Of a stretch of 15,967 bases of DNA, positions 1 through 8,516 are shown piece after piece. Location of the stretch: contig CAYWIM010000097.1 of the NCBI GenBank assembly GCA_964458325.1, positions 1 to 15,967 of the forward strand, given 5' to 3'. The stretch comes from JAGMXM01 sp964458325. GTDB lineage: Bacteria; Verrucomicrobiota; Verrucomicrobiia; Limisphaerales; UBA1319. Made by a program: the position numbers and the translations under genes. Numbering within the stretch: the first letter of the stretch is position 1; each line of letters begins with the position of its first letter. Under the pieces are notes generated by a model that made no database searches, was not told the origin of the DNA, and saw nothing but the letters and a program-made list of their open reading frames with translations.

Positions 1-30
1 AGGCTTGCAGCTCTCGAGCGGCGTCCACGG

Positions 31-96
31 AGTGGCCGCCCTACCTTTCGGCTTTTGGCTTGCAAGGTAGGGCGCGCACTCCGCTGCGCGCCGGGC
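31..96. repeat. Palindromic intergenic repeat, copy 1
   Basis: This element lies just past the 3' end of the MFS transporter gene. It holds two inverted repeats. The outer pair is GCCCTACCTT at 38-47 with AAGGTAGGGC at 64-73. The second is GGCGCGCA at 71-78 with TGCGCGCC at 85-92, around the loop CTCCGC. A second, shorter copy lies at 4227-4282. Position at gene ends and strong hairpin potential suggest a REP-like element that may also act as a transcription stop. No poly-T tract follows, so it is not a classic intrinsic terminator. Confidence 0.6.
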
Positions 97-152
97 GGTG
101 AGCTGCAGGAGCCGGCTGAAGCCGGGACACCGAACCTGGCGGTCCCGCAATG

Positions 153-1406
153 CTATTCGGGCAACGGCCGCCCCCGCGTTTCCGGCGCCAGCCAGATCAG
201 CACCATGCCGGCGATGTAGACGAGCGTGATGGTTGCGCTGGCCCGGGCATAGCTGTTGCCGAAATAGGCGATCAGCTCCCCCATCGAGATCGCGCCGAAC
301 GCCGCCAGGATCCGTCCGAAATTGAAGCTCAATCCCTGCCCGGTCGCGCGCGCGCGGGTGGGGAACAGCTCGGGCAGATAGAGCGGCAGCCAGCCATAGA
401 AGGCGGCCGTCATTGCGCCCACGACAAATACCAGCGCCAGGAACGCCGATCCATACGATCCCACCCAGCGATACAGGATCCCGCAGCTCACCAGCGAGCC
501 CAGACACAGGAGGAAATAGGCCGGACGCCGCCCCATCCGCCCTCCGATCCACGGTCCGAGAAAGCAGCCGCCAATGGCGCCCACCGACGTCAGGATTTGC
601 GTGAGGGCTTTGGCCGCCGGCTGTTCGCCTCGAGTCAGCTGATCCGCCCATAGCGGCAGCCACTGGACGGATCCCCATGTCCCGATCAATGCCACGGATG
701 CAAAGGCGATCGCCAGGATCGTCACGCGCCTCAACCCGGGCGAAAACACCTCGCGCAACGGGTGCGCGGCCCCGGTCCGCACCGAATCCTTCCAGCGCCG
801 GGACTCGGGGACATATCGCACGATGAACAAGGCCAGCAGGGCCGGGACCGCCCCCGCCAGCATCACCCACCGCCAGGAGGTCGTCGTCACATGAAACAAC
901 ATCCCGAGGACGCCGATCAGGCCGAACCCGACGTTCGACGCGGCGCCGATGGCCCCCGCCAGCAAGGGGCGGTTCTTCTCCGGCCAGCACTCCATCACCA
1001 GCGCCACGCCCAGCGACCATTCGCCCCCCATCCCCAAGGCCGCCAGAAATCGGAACACACCCAGCTGCCAGGGCGCACCCACAAAATAGCAGCAGCCTGT
1101 GAACAAGGAATACGTGAGGATGCTGATGACCATCGATCGCACTCGGCCCAGCCGGTCCCCCAGCCACCCGAATACGAGCCCGCCGCTCGCCGCCCCGACC
1201 AGGAACATCGCCGTGATAATCCCCATCCACCGCCCCACCTCGGCGTCGCTTTGCACCCCGAGCAGATCCTGGAGCGCCGGGCGCGCCGCCAAGGGGAAGA
1301 TCCCCATCTCGAGCCCGTCGAACATCCAGCCCAGAAACGCTGCCGCCAGCACCAGCCATCGCTCCCGCGCACGGGACGCGTCATCCTTCCTGTTGTCGTT
1401 CACCAT
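153..1406 (-). CDS. MFS transporter (sugar/organic acid type)
   Basis: This is a 417-residue major facilitator superfamily permease of the inner membrane, probably a proton symporter for a small sugar or organic acid. About twelve hydrophobic segments are visible, the first near residues 17-40. MFS motif A is at residues 80-90 (GWLGDRLGRVR) and its second-half counterpart at 284-295 (GPWIGGRMGRRP). PESRRW at 200-205 and LPELFPTRARATG at 344-356 are typical of the sugar/metabolite:H+ symporter branches. The open frame extends upstream to 1535, but that would overlap the preceding gene; ATG at 1406 begins MVNDNRK and lies 65 bp past the upstream stop at 1472. The gene probably shares a transcript with that upstream secreted-protein gene. 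The substrate cannot be read from the sequence. The downstream palindromic repeat may stop transcription. Confidence 0.85.
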   Translation of the reverse strand: MVNDNRKDDASRARERWLVLAAAFLGWMFDGLEMGIFPLAARPALQDLLGVQSDAEVGRWMGIITAMFLVGAASGGLVFGWLGDRLGRVRSMVISILTYSLFTGCCYFVGAPWQLGVFRFLAALGMGGEWSLGVALVMECWPEKNRPLLAGAIGAASNVGFGLIGVLGMLFHVTTTSWRWVMLAGAVPALLALFIVRYVPESRRWKDSVRTGAAHPLREVFSPGLRRVTILAIAFASVALIGTWGSVQWLPLWADQLTRGEQPAAKALTQILTSVGAIGGCFLGPWIGGRMGRRPAYFLLCLGSLVSCGILYRWVGSYGSAFLALVFVVGAMTAAFYGWLPLYLPELFPTRARATGQGLSFNFGRILAAFGAISMGELIAYFGNSYARASATITLVYIAGMVLIWLAPETRGRPLPE

Positions 1407-1471
1407 GGTCTTGATTGGATACAATGGGCGCCGGCAGGCTGCCGCCGGCGCTGGGTTCGAGCCGGCCGGCT

Positions 1472-3184
1472 TTATCGCCGCTGGCCCTGGCGCACCGAGC
1501 CGTCCACCCGCACCTCGTGGCCGTGATACGGGCACCGGGCATAGACCGTCTCCGGATCTGCGCTATCTTTCACGCCCGGTGAGACCAGGACATAGCTGAT
1601 CAGGTTTGTGTCGAAGCCCGACCAGCTCATGGCTTCGGGGTGGGGGCGCGGGTCCATCGGACAGACAAGGATTTTGGGCGAAGAGATCTCCTCCTTCATC
1701 TGGTCGAAGCGCGAGGGCAGCGTATCGTTATGATCGATGGCCCAGATTTTGGCCCCCAGGCCCACCTGCTTCAAGTTGTTGACGCAAGCGATCGATTGCG
1801 CTCGGCCGCGGGCGGTGGTCAGCGCCGGGATGGTCATGCCGGCCATGATCGCTGCCGGAGCAACCAGGGTCGATGCAACCAGCGCCTTGGCCGGCTCTTG
1901 GTTCCCATTGTTCACCATCAGCCAGCCGTCCGGAATCCGCGCCGAGACACCCAGCGATTGCGCGGGCGCCTGCATGGCAAACAACCGTTCGATCAGGCTT
2001 GCGGGCATCATTGCGATCGCCCGGGGGCCCGCCCCTTGTCCCTGGGGCCCCATCCCTTTCAGGACCTGGCGTTGCACATCCTGGATCGTGGCGCTGAATC
2101 TCTCGCTCAAAAACGAAAACGCGTTGCCCCGGGCGGGGATCCCCGGCGCGAGCTGCCGGAACTCGGGGGTTGACTTGAGCCCCGGCCGCTTGCCCTGGCG
2201 CACCGCCGCCATCGCCTCGACCAGCGCGTCGCTCGTCGCGATCACCATGTATTTCTCGAAGCGCGCCAGGGTGAACCGCACCTGCATGGGCAGCGGAGCC
2301 GGTATCTCCATCACGCGCATTCGCAGCCCTCCCTCGTCCTTCACGATGAGATTGGGATTCTTCTTCAGCTCGATTTCCATCCGGTTGAACACGGTGTCGT
2401 CCTTGACGGCGATGACCAGGGCCAGGGCCGGTTCGGGGATCTCGACGCCCGGCGGCCGCGGGATCGGCAGAGCGACTTTCTTTTCCGGATTCAACGTCAG
2501 CACGATGCCGACCTCGCTTCCGAGCGATGCCAGCAGCCGATCCAGGTTGACCTGGGTTCGCCGCTCGAAGTGAACCGGGAACTGCGCCACCCATTGGCTC
2601 GCTTCCGGGATATCGGCCTGGCCAATCTCGGTTCGGACAATCTCCCACAACGCCCCGAGGCTCAGGTCGTTAAACCATGCCAATGCGGTGTGGGCAGGCA
2701 AGAGATCCAGGCCATCGAGCGGATGCGGGCTGCGCCCGAACACCGCGCTCGCGTACCCGGCCGCGGCGCCCTTTTTCATCTGCACCATCGCCCGGGTGTG
2801 GTGCAGGCCCGGCGCCAGCTCCGTCGCGCTCATCCCGACGCCCCGGACGTTCTCGAGGCCGCTGTGCTGGACCATCCGGCACACCATCGAGAAGACATCT
2901 TTGACTCTCGATTGCTGCTCGGGATTCATGCCCGGGAGACCGAGCACCAAGGGCTCCCATTGCCGGATGCTCCCGGAGAGCCCTTCGAGCCAGGGCGCTG
3001 GATTCGCGTACAGATAGAAGCTGCCACCCGTCTCGAGGTGCCGCGCCACGTCCGTGTAGCTGGTCGGCGAAGCCGCCGATGGGGTCCGCGGCGCCAGGAG
3101 CGGCAGATCCGACTCCGCCGCCGGCATCCACGACACTGCCGCCAGCAGCATTCCTGCCCACCAGGGCTGGCCACATCGCCTCAT
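1472..3184 (-). CDS. Large secreted protein with pseudopilin-like C-terminus
   Basis: This 570-residue protein is not recognised as a named family. Start ATG 3184 is preceded by GGAG with a 5-nt spacer and opens a signal peptide (MRRCGQPWWAGMLLAAVSW, cleavage near PAA-ES at about residue 22). An upstream in-frame ATG at 3241 would bury that signal. Residues of about 25-430 are a soluble region without recognised motifs. Residues of about 434-456 form a hydrophobic stretch (APAAIMAGMTIPALTTARG). After it come CVNNLKQVGLG, LPSRF, CPMD and a final HEVRVDGSV near 556-563. That C-terminal layout matches the body and 'DG' tail of the pilin-like secreted proteins abundant in Verrucomicrobiota and Planctomycetes, but it normally follows an N-terminal methylation motif, absent here. 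The protein is probably anchored in, or exported through, the envelope. Function unknown. Confidence 0.7.
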   Translation of the reverse strand: MRRCGQPWWAGMLLAAVSWMPAAESDLPLLAPRTPSAASPTSYTDVARHLETGGSFYLYANPAPWLEGLSGSIRQWEPLVLGLPGMNPEQQSRVKDVFSMVCRMVQHSGLENVRGVGMSATELAPGLHHTRAMVQMKKGAAAGYASAVFGRSPHPLDGLDLLPAHTALAWFNDLSLGALWEIVRTEIGQADIPEASQWVAQFPVHFERRTQVNLDRLLASLGSEVGIVLTLNPEKKVALPIPRPPGVEIPEPALALVIAVKDDTVFNRMEIELKKNPNLIVKDEGGLRMRVMEIPAPLPMQVRFTLARFEKYMVIATSDALVEAMAAVRQGKRPGLKSTPEFRQLAPGIPARGNAFSFLSERFSATIQDVQRQVLKGMGPQGQGAGPRAIAMMPASLIERLFAMQAPAQSLGVSARIPDGWLMVNNGNQEPAKALVASTLVAPAAIMAGMTIPALTTARGRAQSIACVNNLKQVGLGAKIWAIDHNDTLPSRFDQMKEEISSPKILVCPMDPRPHPEAMSWSGFDTNLISYVLVSPGVKDSADPETVYARCPYHGHEVRVDGSVRQGQRR

Positions 3185-3535
3185 GGCCACTCCAAACCGG
3201 GATAAAGTGACGAAAAGGCAACGCCAGGGAGAATTGTTCATGAGTCAAATCTTGCGTCCAATCTGTCGTCGAAAGCAAGGTCAAAGGGATGGACGCGATT
3301 CAGCGCATCGCCGAGCGCCGCATTCATTCCGCGCGCCCGGGGACCGACGAGGCGGCGGGTCCGGTGATCTCGACGGGGCACCTCACGGTTGGGGGATACG
3401 GCGACCCGTCGCGATCTGTTCGAGCACGGTCCGAGCCGATTGGTGGTCGCCCGCACGAGCGGACTGGACGCTGGACAGACCGCGGGCGCGGAGCTACTTT
3501 TTTGACATCAATGGTTCGCACTGGGCACGTTGAAC
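3185..3535. other. Intergenic region between divergent genes
   Basis: About 350 bp separates the secreted-protein gene (minus) from the small exported protein (plus), so promoters for both should lie here. A TTGACA hexamer at 3502-3507 could serve as a -35 box for the plus-strand gene, but no good -10 box follows at 16-18 bp. Short open frames occur on both strands, but none shows recognisable protein features. No RNA gene or repeat was seen. Confidence 0.4.
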
Positions 3536-3973
3536 ATGCGCATGATCGCCATCCGTAATCGAGCCGCAACGGCTGTGGCAGCCGGAGCTCTCGCCTGGGC
3601 GCTGGCGGCGCCCGCCGCGGATCTCCCGCGGGCGGTTCGGCCGCCGTCACCGCCAGGCATCCGAGGGACCGCCCCGCAGCCTGCCGCACACCCGGCCCCG
3701 CCTGCCCGCATCGGGCCGGCCACAGGGAATGTCAAGCGCGCGCAACCCGCTCAGTTCGTCCAAGGCATATCTGGCGTTGGTCAGGGCACAGCCATCGGCG
3801 GCGGACCGGGATGGAACGGCGGCGGCAGCATGCCGGCCTGGGGAATTCCCCGGGTGATCGTGGCGCCGGTCAGCCCCGGCGGCGGATTGGCGAATGTCAC
3901 GGTGCGGACGCCGGCCATCCGCAACCAGAACCTGGCCCGCTCGTTCTTCTATCCCGGGCCGCGCTCACGCTGA
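3536..3973 (+). CDS. Small exported Pro/Gly-rich hypothetical protein
   Basis: This 145-residue protein is not recognised. It begins with a clear signal peptide (MRMIAIRNRAATAVAAGALA) with probable cleavage after AAPA near residue 28. The mature part is rich in proline, alanine and glycine. A Pro-rich stretch lies near residues 32-60, and a glycine-rich stretch around GQGTAIGGGPGWNGGG lies near 85-100. No cysteines or enzyme motifs are visible, so a structural or wall-associated role is possible but unproven. ATG 3536 is preferred; TTG 3530 and ATG 3542 are in-frame alternatives, and no Shine-Dalgarno sequence is obvious for any. The gene ends 11 bp before the FmdB-type gene, so the two are probably co-transcribed. 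Confidence 0.55.
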   Translation: MRMIAIRNRAATAVAAGALAWALAAPAADLPRAVRPPSPPGIRGTAPQPAAHPAPPARIGPATGNVKRAQPAQFVQGISGVGQGTAIGGGPGWNGGGSMPAWGIPRVIVAPVSPGGGLANVTVRTPAIRNQNLARSFFYPGPRSR

Positions 3974-3984
3974 TCGAAGATCCT

Positions 3985-4230
3985 ATGCCTCTGTACGAAT
4001 ACGAAGTGTGCGACGGGGGCTGCGCGATCTGCGGCGGCAAGTTCACGCTGCGCCGTCCCGTGAACGCGCCCGAGCTGACCCATTGCCCCGCCTGCAAGAA
4101 GCCCGTGCGCAAGATCATCTCGAGCTTCAACACGCCCACGAAGCTCAAACCGCTGTCGATCTCGGACGCCAAACAGGCCGGCTTCACCGTGCTCAAGCGG
4201 CTCAGCAAAGGCGAATACGAGCGGCAGTGA
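3985..4230 (+). CDS. FmdB-family zinc ribbon protein
   Basis: This 81-residue cytoplasmic protein starts with MPLYEYE, the near-invariant opening of the FmdB/CxxC zinc-ribbon regulatory family. Cysteine pairs C13-A-I-C16 and C34-P-A-C37 should bind one zinc; an extra C9 precedes them. The tail (RKIISSFNTPTKLKPLS) is also family-like. FmdB proteins were named for formamidase regulation in methylotrophs, but most members, including this one, have no known target. The open frame extends upstream, but that part lies out of phase inside the preceding gene, so ATG 3985 is the start. The gene follows the small exported protein by 11 bp and ends exactly at the second palindromic repeat. Confidence 0.85.
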   Translation: MPLYEYEVCDGGCAICGGKFTLRRPVNAPELTHCPACKKPVRKIISSFNTPTKLKPLSISDAKQAGFTVLKRLSKGEYERQ

Positions 4231-4282
4231 CCGCCCTACCTTTCAGCTTACGGCTTGCGCGCACTCCGCTGCGCGCCGGGCT
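4227..4282. repeat. Palindromic intergenic repeat, copy 2
   Basis: This copy matches 31-96: AGTGaCCGCCCTACCTTTC here against AGTGgCCGCCCTACCTTTC there. Both then share a CGGCTTGC-like segment and the GCGCGCA...TGCGCGC hairpin (4257-4263 with 4270-4276, same CTCCGC loop). It lacks the roughly 9-nt AAGGTAGGG arm, so the outer palindrome of copy 1 is lost. It lies between the convergent ends of the FmdB and GH29 genes, where a two-way terminator would be useful. Confidence 0.6.
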
Positions 4283-4303
4283 GACAACGCTCAGGGGCGG
4301 CGT

Positions 4304-6433
4304 TTATCGGCCGTTATCCTTCTCCCAGGGCACCACCCATTGGTAGACGGTGTGTTCGCCCTCGTAGTAGCCGCTGTCGTCGGGATCGTTGCCTTCGAGG
4401 TTCAGGTGATGGACCTGGCGGGGCTTGGCGCCGCGCATGTCGAAGTCGTGGGAGACGATCCGGGACCCGGGTTTGAGCTGGGCCAGCTGCGGCATCAGCC
4501 GGACATTGAGCTCGGGCAGGAGATAGAGCGTCACGACGTCGGCCTCGCGCAGATCCAGGGTGAAGATGTCGGCTTCGCGGATGGTGACCAAGTGCTCGAC
4601 GCCATTGGCCTTGACGTTGGCCAGCGATTCCTGGATGCGCTCCGGGTTGATGTCGAACCCATAGGCCTTGACGCCGTATCTCTTGGCTGCGGTCACCACG
4701 ATCCGGCCATCGCCGCAGCCCAGGTCATACACCACATCCCCCGGCTTGATCTCCGCCAGATCGAGCATCTTGTCCACGACCTCCTGCGGCGTGGGGACAT
4801 AGACGACGTCCGGATTGCGGGCGGGCTCGCGGTCCTCGGCTCGGAAGGGCGCCATGCCGATCTTGAAGGCGATGGCATGCTCGCCGGGGATCGGCTCCGG
4901 ACGCTGGATGACGAGGGCGTCGGCCTGCTGTTTCCAATCGAGCTTCTGGGTGCTGCCCAGGAGCTGGACCGATTCGATCCGGCCGGATCCGTCCCTGCCG
5001 CTGCCCAGGGAGGGCATGCGGACATCGCGGGCTGGCAGGCCGAGGCAGAATGCATACAGCGTGTCGCCCCGGACGGTGTACCGGATATCATCGGCGGTGG
5101 CGGGGCGGCGGGTTCGCTCGTTGAAGCTGGTATTGGCTTCGGCAAGGGGGGCGCCTTCGCCGAAGACCTTCCACGGCCGCGTGCCGAAGATGCCCTCGCC
5201 GTGGACGGCCATCCATCGTCCCAGGGATTCGAGCAGCTCGACCTCGTCCTCGTCCAGGGTGCCGTCGCCGCGCAGCGGAACGCTCAGGAGGAGATTGCCG
5301 TTCTTGCTGACGATGTCGATGAGCGTGGTGATGACCGCGGCGGCGCTCTTGTAGCCATGGCGCTCGAAGAGGGGCCGGTTGTAATGCCATGTGCCGATGC
5401 AGGTGTCGGTCTGCCAGGGAAACGGCTCGAGCTGGTTGCTGGCGCCCCGCTCGATGTCCCAGACCAGGGCGCGGCGCTGGGCCCCTTCGAGCCGCTTGGT
5501 GGTCAGGATGGCCTCGTTGCGCCCGGCGTGCCAGCTGGCGTTGGCGTTGTAGAAGTGAGCCGCCAGGCGCAGGCCGACGTTCTCGGCGTTCTGCAGCGGC
5601 AGCACGCTGTCGTCGAAATACAGCAGGTCCGGCTTGTACTGGTCGATGAGGTCCTTCGTGCGGAGGAAGAACTTGCCGATGTAGGCCGAATCGGGCCTGG
5701 CGCCCACGGGATGGTTTTGGGCGTAGAGATCCTGCGGGTCGTATCCATCCCACCATTGGCCTTTGCCGTCGGCCTTGGTCAGCTTGCCGTCGTACGGCAC
5801 GCCTTCGAGCGGCCCGCGCTTGTCGGCCCCCTGCGCAACTTCATACCACGTCCAGGCGCGGGCGGAATGGACGGTGACCCCGAACCGCAGGCCGGCTTGG
5901 CGCGCGGCCTTGGCCCACATGCCCACCAGATCCTTTTTCGGGCCCAGGTTCACGGAGTTCCAGGGCTGATAGCGGGAATCGAAGTTATCGAAATTGCAGT
6001 GGTGATTGGCCATCATGACGAAGTACTTCGCCCCCGCCCGCTGGTAGAGCGCCATGAGCTTCTCCGGATCGAACCGCTCGGCCTTCCACTCGTGGATGAT
6101 GTCCTTGAACCCGGTCTTCGAGGGGTGCCCGCGGGTCTGGAGGTGGTGCTGGTAGTGCGGGCTCCCTTCGATGTACATGTTGCGCGCGTACCAGTCGCCC
6201 TGCTCGGGCTGGCACTGCGGACCCCAATGGGCCCAGATGCCGAACTTGGCATCTCGAAACCATTCTGGAAACTGGTAGCTCTTTTGAAGCGATTCCCAGG
6301 AAGGCTCGAAAATGCCCGGGTGGATCCCCGGCTCGGGCCGGTCCGCCGCGCCGAGCGCGATGGCTGCATGACAGCCGGCGCACGCCAGAAGGATGGCCAG
6401 GGGCCGATGCCAATTCGAAAGGCAGGTGTTCAT
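4304..6433 (-). CDS. Exported GH29 alpha-L-fucosidase fused to SAM methyltransferase
   Basis: This 709-residue protein has two enzyme parts. Residues of about 1-30 are a signal peptide, possibly with a lipobox-like cysteine at 18. Residues of about 40-525 are glycoside hydrolase family 29, which removes alpha-L-fucose from glycans by a retaining mechanism. Supporting motifs are FGIWAHWG (64-71), MANHHCNFDNF (141-151), a probable nucleophile Asp in LLYFDDS (270-276), and VSKNGNLLLSVP (375-386) followed by the usual GEGIFGTRPW. Residues of about 541-709 are a complete-looking class I SAM methyltransferase: PTPQEVVDKML, motif I VVYDLGCGDGR (567-577), GFDIN (592-596), VVTLYLLPELN and RIVSHDFDM. 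A short linker joins them in one frame, with no stop or frameshift seen. It is the last gene of a three-gene operon, 21 bp after the HEAT gene. No Shine-Dalgarno is evident. The fusion is unusual because SAM should be absent outside the cytoplasm. Confidence 0.85.
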   Translation of the reverse strand: MNTCLSNWHRPLAILLACAGCHAAIALGAADRPEPGIHPGIFEPSWESLQKSYQFPEWFRDAKFGIWAHWGPQCQPEQGDWYARNMYIEGSPHYQHHLQTRGHPSKTGFKDIIHEWKAERFDPEKLMALYQRAGAKYFVMMANHHCNFDNFDSRYQPWNSVNLGPKKDLVGMWAKAARQAGLRFGVTVHSARAWTWYEVAQGADKRGPLEGVPYDGKLTKADGKGQWWDGYDPQDLYAQNHPVGARPDSAYIGKFFLRTKDLIDQYKPDLLYFDDSVLPLQNAENVGLRLAAHFYNANASWHAGRNEAILTTKRLEGAQRRALVWDIERGASNQLEPFPWQTDTCIGTWHYNRPLFERHGYKSAAAVITTLIDIVSKNGNLLLSVPLRGDGTLDEDEVELLESLGRWMAVHGEGIFGTRPWKVFGEGAPLAEANTSFNERTRRPATADDIRYTVRGDTLYAFCLGLPARDVRMPSLGSGRDGSGRIESVQLLGSTQKLDWKQQADALVIQRPEPIPGEHAIAFKIGMAPFRAEDREPARNPDVVYVPTPQEVVDKMLDLAEIKPGDVVYDLGCGDGRIVVTAAKRYGVKAYGFDINPERIQESLANVKANGVEHLVTIREADIFTLDLREADVVTLYLLPELNVRLMPQLAQLKPGSRIVSHDFDMRGAKPRQVHHLNLEGNDPDDSGYYEGEHTVYQWVVPWEKDNGR

Positions 6434-6454
6434 GGGTCGAGTGTTAGTCGGAGG

Positions 6455-8455
6455 TTAACGCCGCAAGACCGCGCCGGCCCGGCGGCCAAGCGTGGCCGAG
6501 ATGTTGGCCTGCTGGATGGCCCGGGCCAGATCGTGGGCCAGTTCGCGGTGGGTGGTCACGAGCAGCTCGGCCAGCTCGATCCCGGCCTGGGCTGCGTCGT
6601 TCCGGAACTTCGCGTCGCCCAGCATCGCCTGGATCGCACGCGCGGACTCCGGATGCGGCACCGTGGCCAGCGCGCCCAGAACCGCCTTCTTGTCGGCGTC
6701 CTGTTTGGCCGCTGCGAGCGCCGCCAGAGCCGCCTCGGCGCGGGCGTCCACCGGGGATCGATCCAGAGACTCGACCAGCCGAGCCACGCCCTCGATGGCG
6801 AGGGACCGCGCGCGCTCGGGTGCATCGGCCCGCCGGGCGATCTCGAGCAACGGCTTGGCAGCGTCCAGTGTGGGCCACCGGCCCAGAGCCACCAACGCCC
6901 GCTCCTGGCTGCCTGCTCCGCCGCTGGCTGCCAGCCGCTCGAGGGCGGCCAATCCGGCGTCGGCGCCCAGGACGCTGATGGCGTTGGCCATGGCCGCCAG
7001 CTCGGCCTCGCGTCCGCCGGCCAGGGCAAGCAATTTCCGGGCGGCTGCTTCCTTGTCGGCGACCCGGGCAGCGATCGCCTCGATGGCGGCGCTGGCTTCC
7101 GGCGATTTGTCCCGCGCCACCAAGCCGCCCACCGCCTCGATCTCCCGCTCGGCGCCCAGCTTGCCCAAAGCAGCCCACGCCGCCTTCCGCACCGCCGCGT
7201 CGGGCTCGGCCGCAGCCTCGATGAGGACCGGGACGGCCGCAGCCTGGCCGCGATCGGCCAGGGCGTTCAGCGCCGCCACGCGGAGGTTCGCCGGACCGGC
7301 GCCGGCGGACTTGCGGATCTCCGCCGCGGCGCCCTCGCCGGAAATGCGGGCGAGCGCAAGGACGGCGGCATTCTTGTCCGGCCCATCGGCGCCGGCGATG
7401 TTCAGCAACGCGGGCACTGCGGCCGAGCCGCCGACCCGCCCCAGCGCCTCGATCGCGGCCCGGCGCACGTCCGGATCCGGCTCCTGGACCGCCTCGATGA
7501 TTCGGGGTTCAGCTGAGGAATCCAGGACGCCCAGGACCTGGGCCTTGGACGCCGCAGGCAGCGCCGCATATCGGTTGAGAAGCATCCGGCCGAATCGCGC
7601 TCCAGCGCCGCCTGCGATCCGGATGGCCACCTGTTGGAGCCGGGGTTCATTGCTGTCGAGCGCCTCCCGCAGCATCGGCCGCAGCACGGCGGGAGCGGCG
7701 GTTTCCATGCCCGACAACGCCGCCGCCCGCAGCGCCACGGGATTCTCGGCGCCCCACAGCCGTCGATAGAGATCCTGCGCCGCCGCGATGTCGCCCCGCG
7801 CGCTCATGCGGCTGGCGGCTTCCATCAAGCCCTCGCCCGCCGCCGGATTGCGTCCGAGAAGCGGTCCGAGCGCGGCGGCGGCGGCAGGAGTGGCGATGCG
7901 CCCCAATGCCATGGCCGCGGTCGCCGCGGTTGCCTCGCGTTCCAGATGGCGGGCGATCAGGGGCACGGCCGCCGCGTCGGCCCGCTGGCCCAGGGAATGA
8001 ATCAGGCCGATCTGCTCGCGGGCTTCTCCAGCCTTCTCGAGCGCGTGGCGAAGGCTCGCCGACGCCTCCGGGGCGGGATTCTTTTCGAGCGCGCGCCGGG
8101 CGCAGTCGCGCAGCTCCGGCTCGTCTCCGGCCAGCAACGAGGCGAGAGACGGCACTGCTTCGGCGCCGCCCATGTACTCGAGCTGCCGGACCATCCAGAC
8201 CCGGGCCGGAAGCGGCGTGGCGGGATCGGCGGCCCGGGCGGCCAGGACTCGGCCCAGCGCCTCGCGCCGCGCCGCCTGGCCCGGCTGGGACGATTGCGAA
8301 GCCAGGTCCTGCAGCTCCATCTGGGCCGCATAGCGGGCCGGCACGTCCGGATCGGCCAGGCGGGGAATAAGATCGCGGACCGCCGTGGCATCATCGGCGC
8401 CCGCGCCCGAGAAGGCCAGGCTGCCCAGGACGAACAAGGTCAAGAAAGCTTTCAT
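6455..8455 (-). CDS. Exported HEAT-repeat protein
   Basis: This 666-residue protein consists almost wholly of HEAT/PBS-lyase-type repeats after a signal peptide (MKAFLTLFVLGSLAFSGAGA). The repeats are about 30 residues long, with Ala/Leu-rich helix pairs and recurring forms such as AIEALGRVGGSAAVPALL and AAWAALGKLGAEREIEAV. Such solenoids bind partner proteins and have no catalytic site. ATG 8455 gives a clean signal peptide; ATG 8506 is in frame, lies 10 bp after the upstream stop and would add 17 residues. Neither has a strong Shine-Dalgarno. The gene sits between the Gfo/Idh and GH29 genes on one strand with short gaps, so an envelope scaffold or accessory role with them is a reasonable guess, though not shown. 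Confidence 0.8.
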   Translation of the reverse strand: MKAFLTLFVLGSLAFSGAGADDATAVRDLIPRLADPDVPARYAAQMELQDLASQSSQPGQAARREALGRVLAARAADPATPLPARVWMVRQLEYMGGAEAVPSLASLLAGDEPELRDCARRALEKNPAPEASASLRHALEKAGEAREQIGLIHSLGQRADAAAVPLIARHLEREATAATAAMALGRIATPAAAAALGPLLGRNPAAGEGLMEAASRMSARGDIAAAQDLYRRLWGAENPVALRAAALSGMETAAPAVLRPMLREALDSNEPRLQQVAIRIAGGAGARFGRMLLNRYAALPAASKAQVLGVLDSSAEPRIIEAVQEPDPDVRRAAIEALGRVGGSAAVPALLNIAGADGPDKNAAVLALARISGEGAAAEIRKSAGAGPANLRVAALNALADRGQAAAVPVLIEAAAEPDAAVRKAAWAALGKLGAEREIEAVGGLVARDKSPEASAAIEAIAARVADKEAAARKLLALAGGREAELAAMANAISVLGADAGLAALERLAASGGAGSQERALVALGRWPTLDAAKPLLEIARRADAPERARSLAIEGVARLVESLDRSPVDARAEAALAALAAAKQDADKKAVLGALATVPHPESARAIQAMLGDAKFRNDAAQAGIELAELLVTTHRELAHDLARAIQQANISATLGRRAGAVLRR

Positions 8456-8516
8456 GGATCGAGCGAGTGGATCGGAGTTCAAAAGACGCGTAGGTTTCAT
8501 GGTCATCGTCCAGGGA

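Noticed and set aside
3502..3530. A TTGACA box as a promoter for the small exported protein.
   Set aside because: There is no acceptable -10 hexamer at normal spacing, so it is mentioned only within the intergenic entry.
3289..3558. An 89-codon plus-strand frame starting MDAIQRIAERRI.
   Set aside because: The first residues look protein-like, but the rest is Arg/Gly-rich without motifs, and it overlaps the start of the next gene.
4340..7516. A 1058-codon open frame on the plus strand.
   Set aside because: It is antisense to the GH29 and HEAT genes, which have clear domains. High GC keeps stops rare on the opposite strand, and its translation shows no family motifs.
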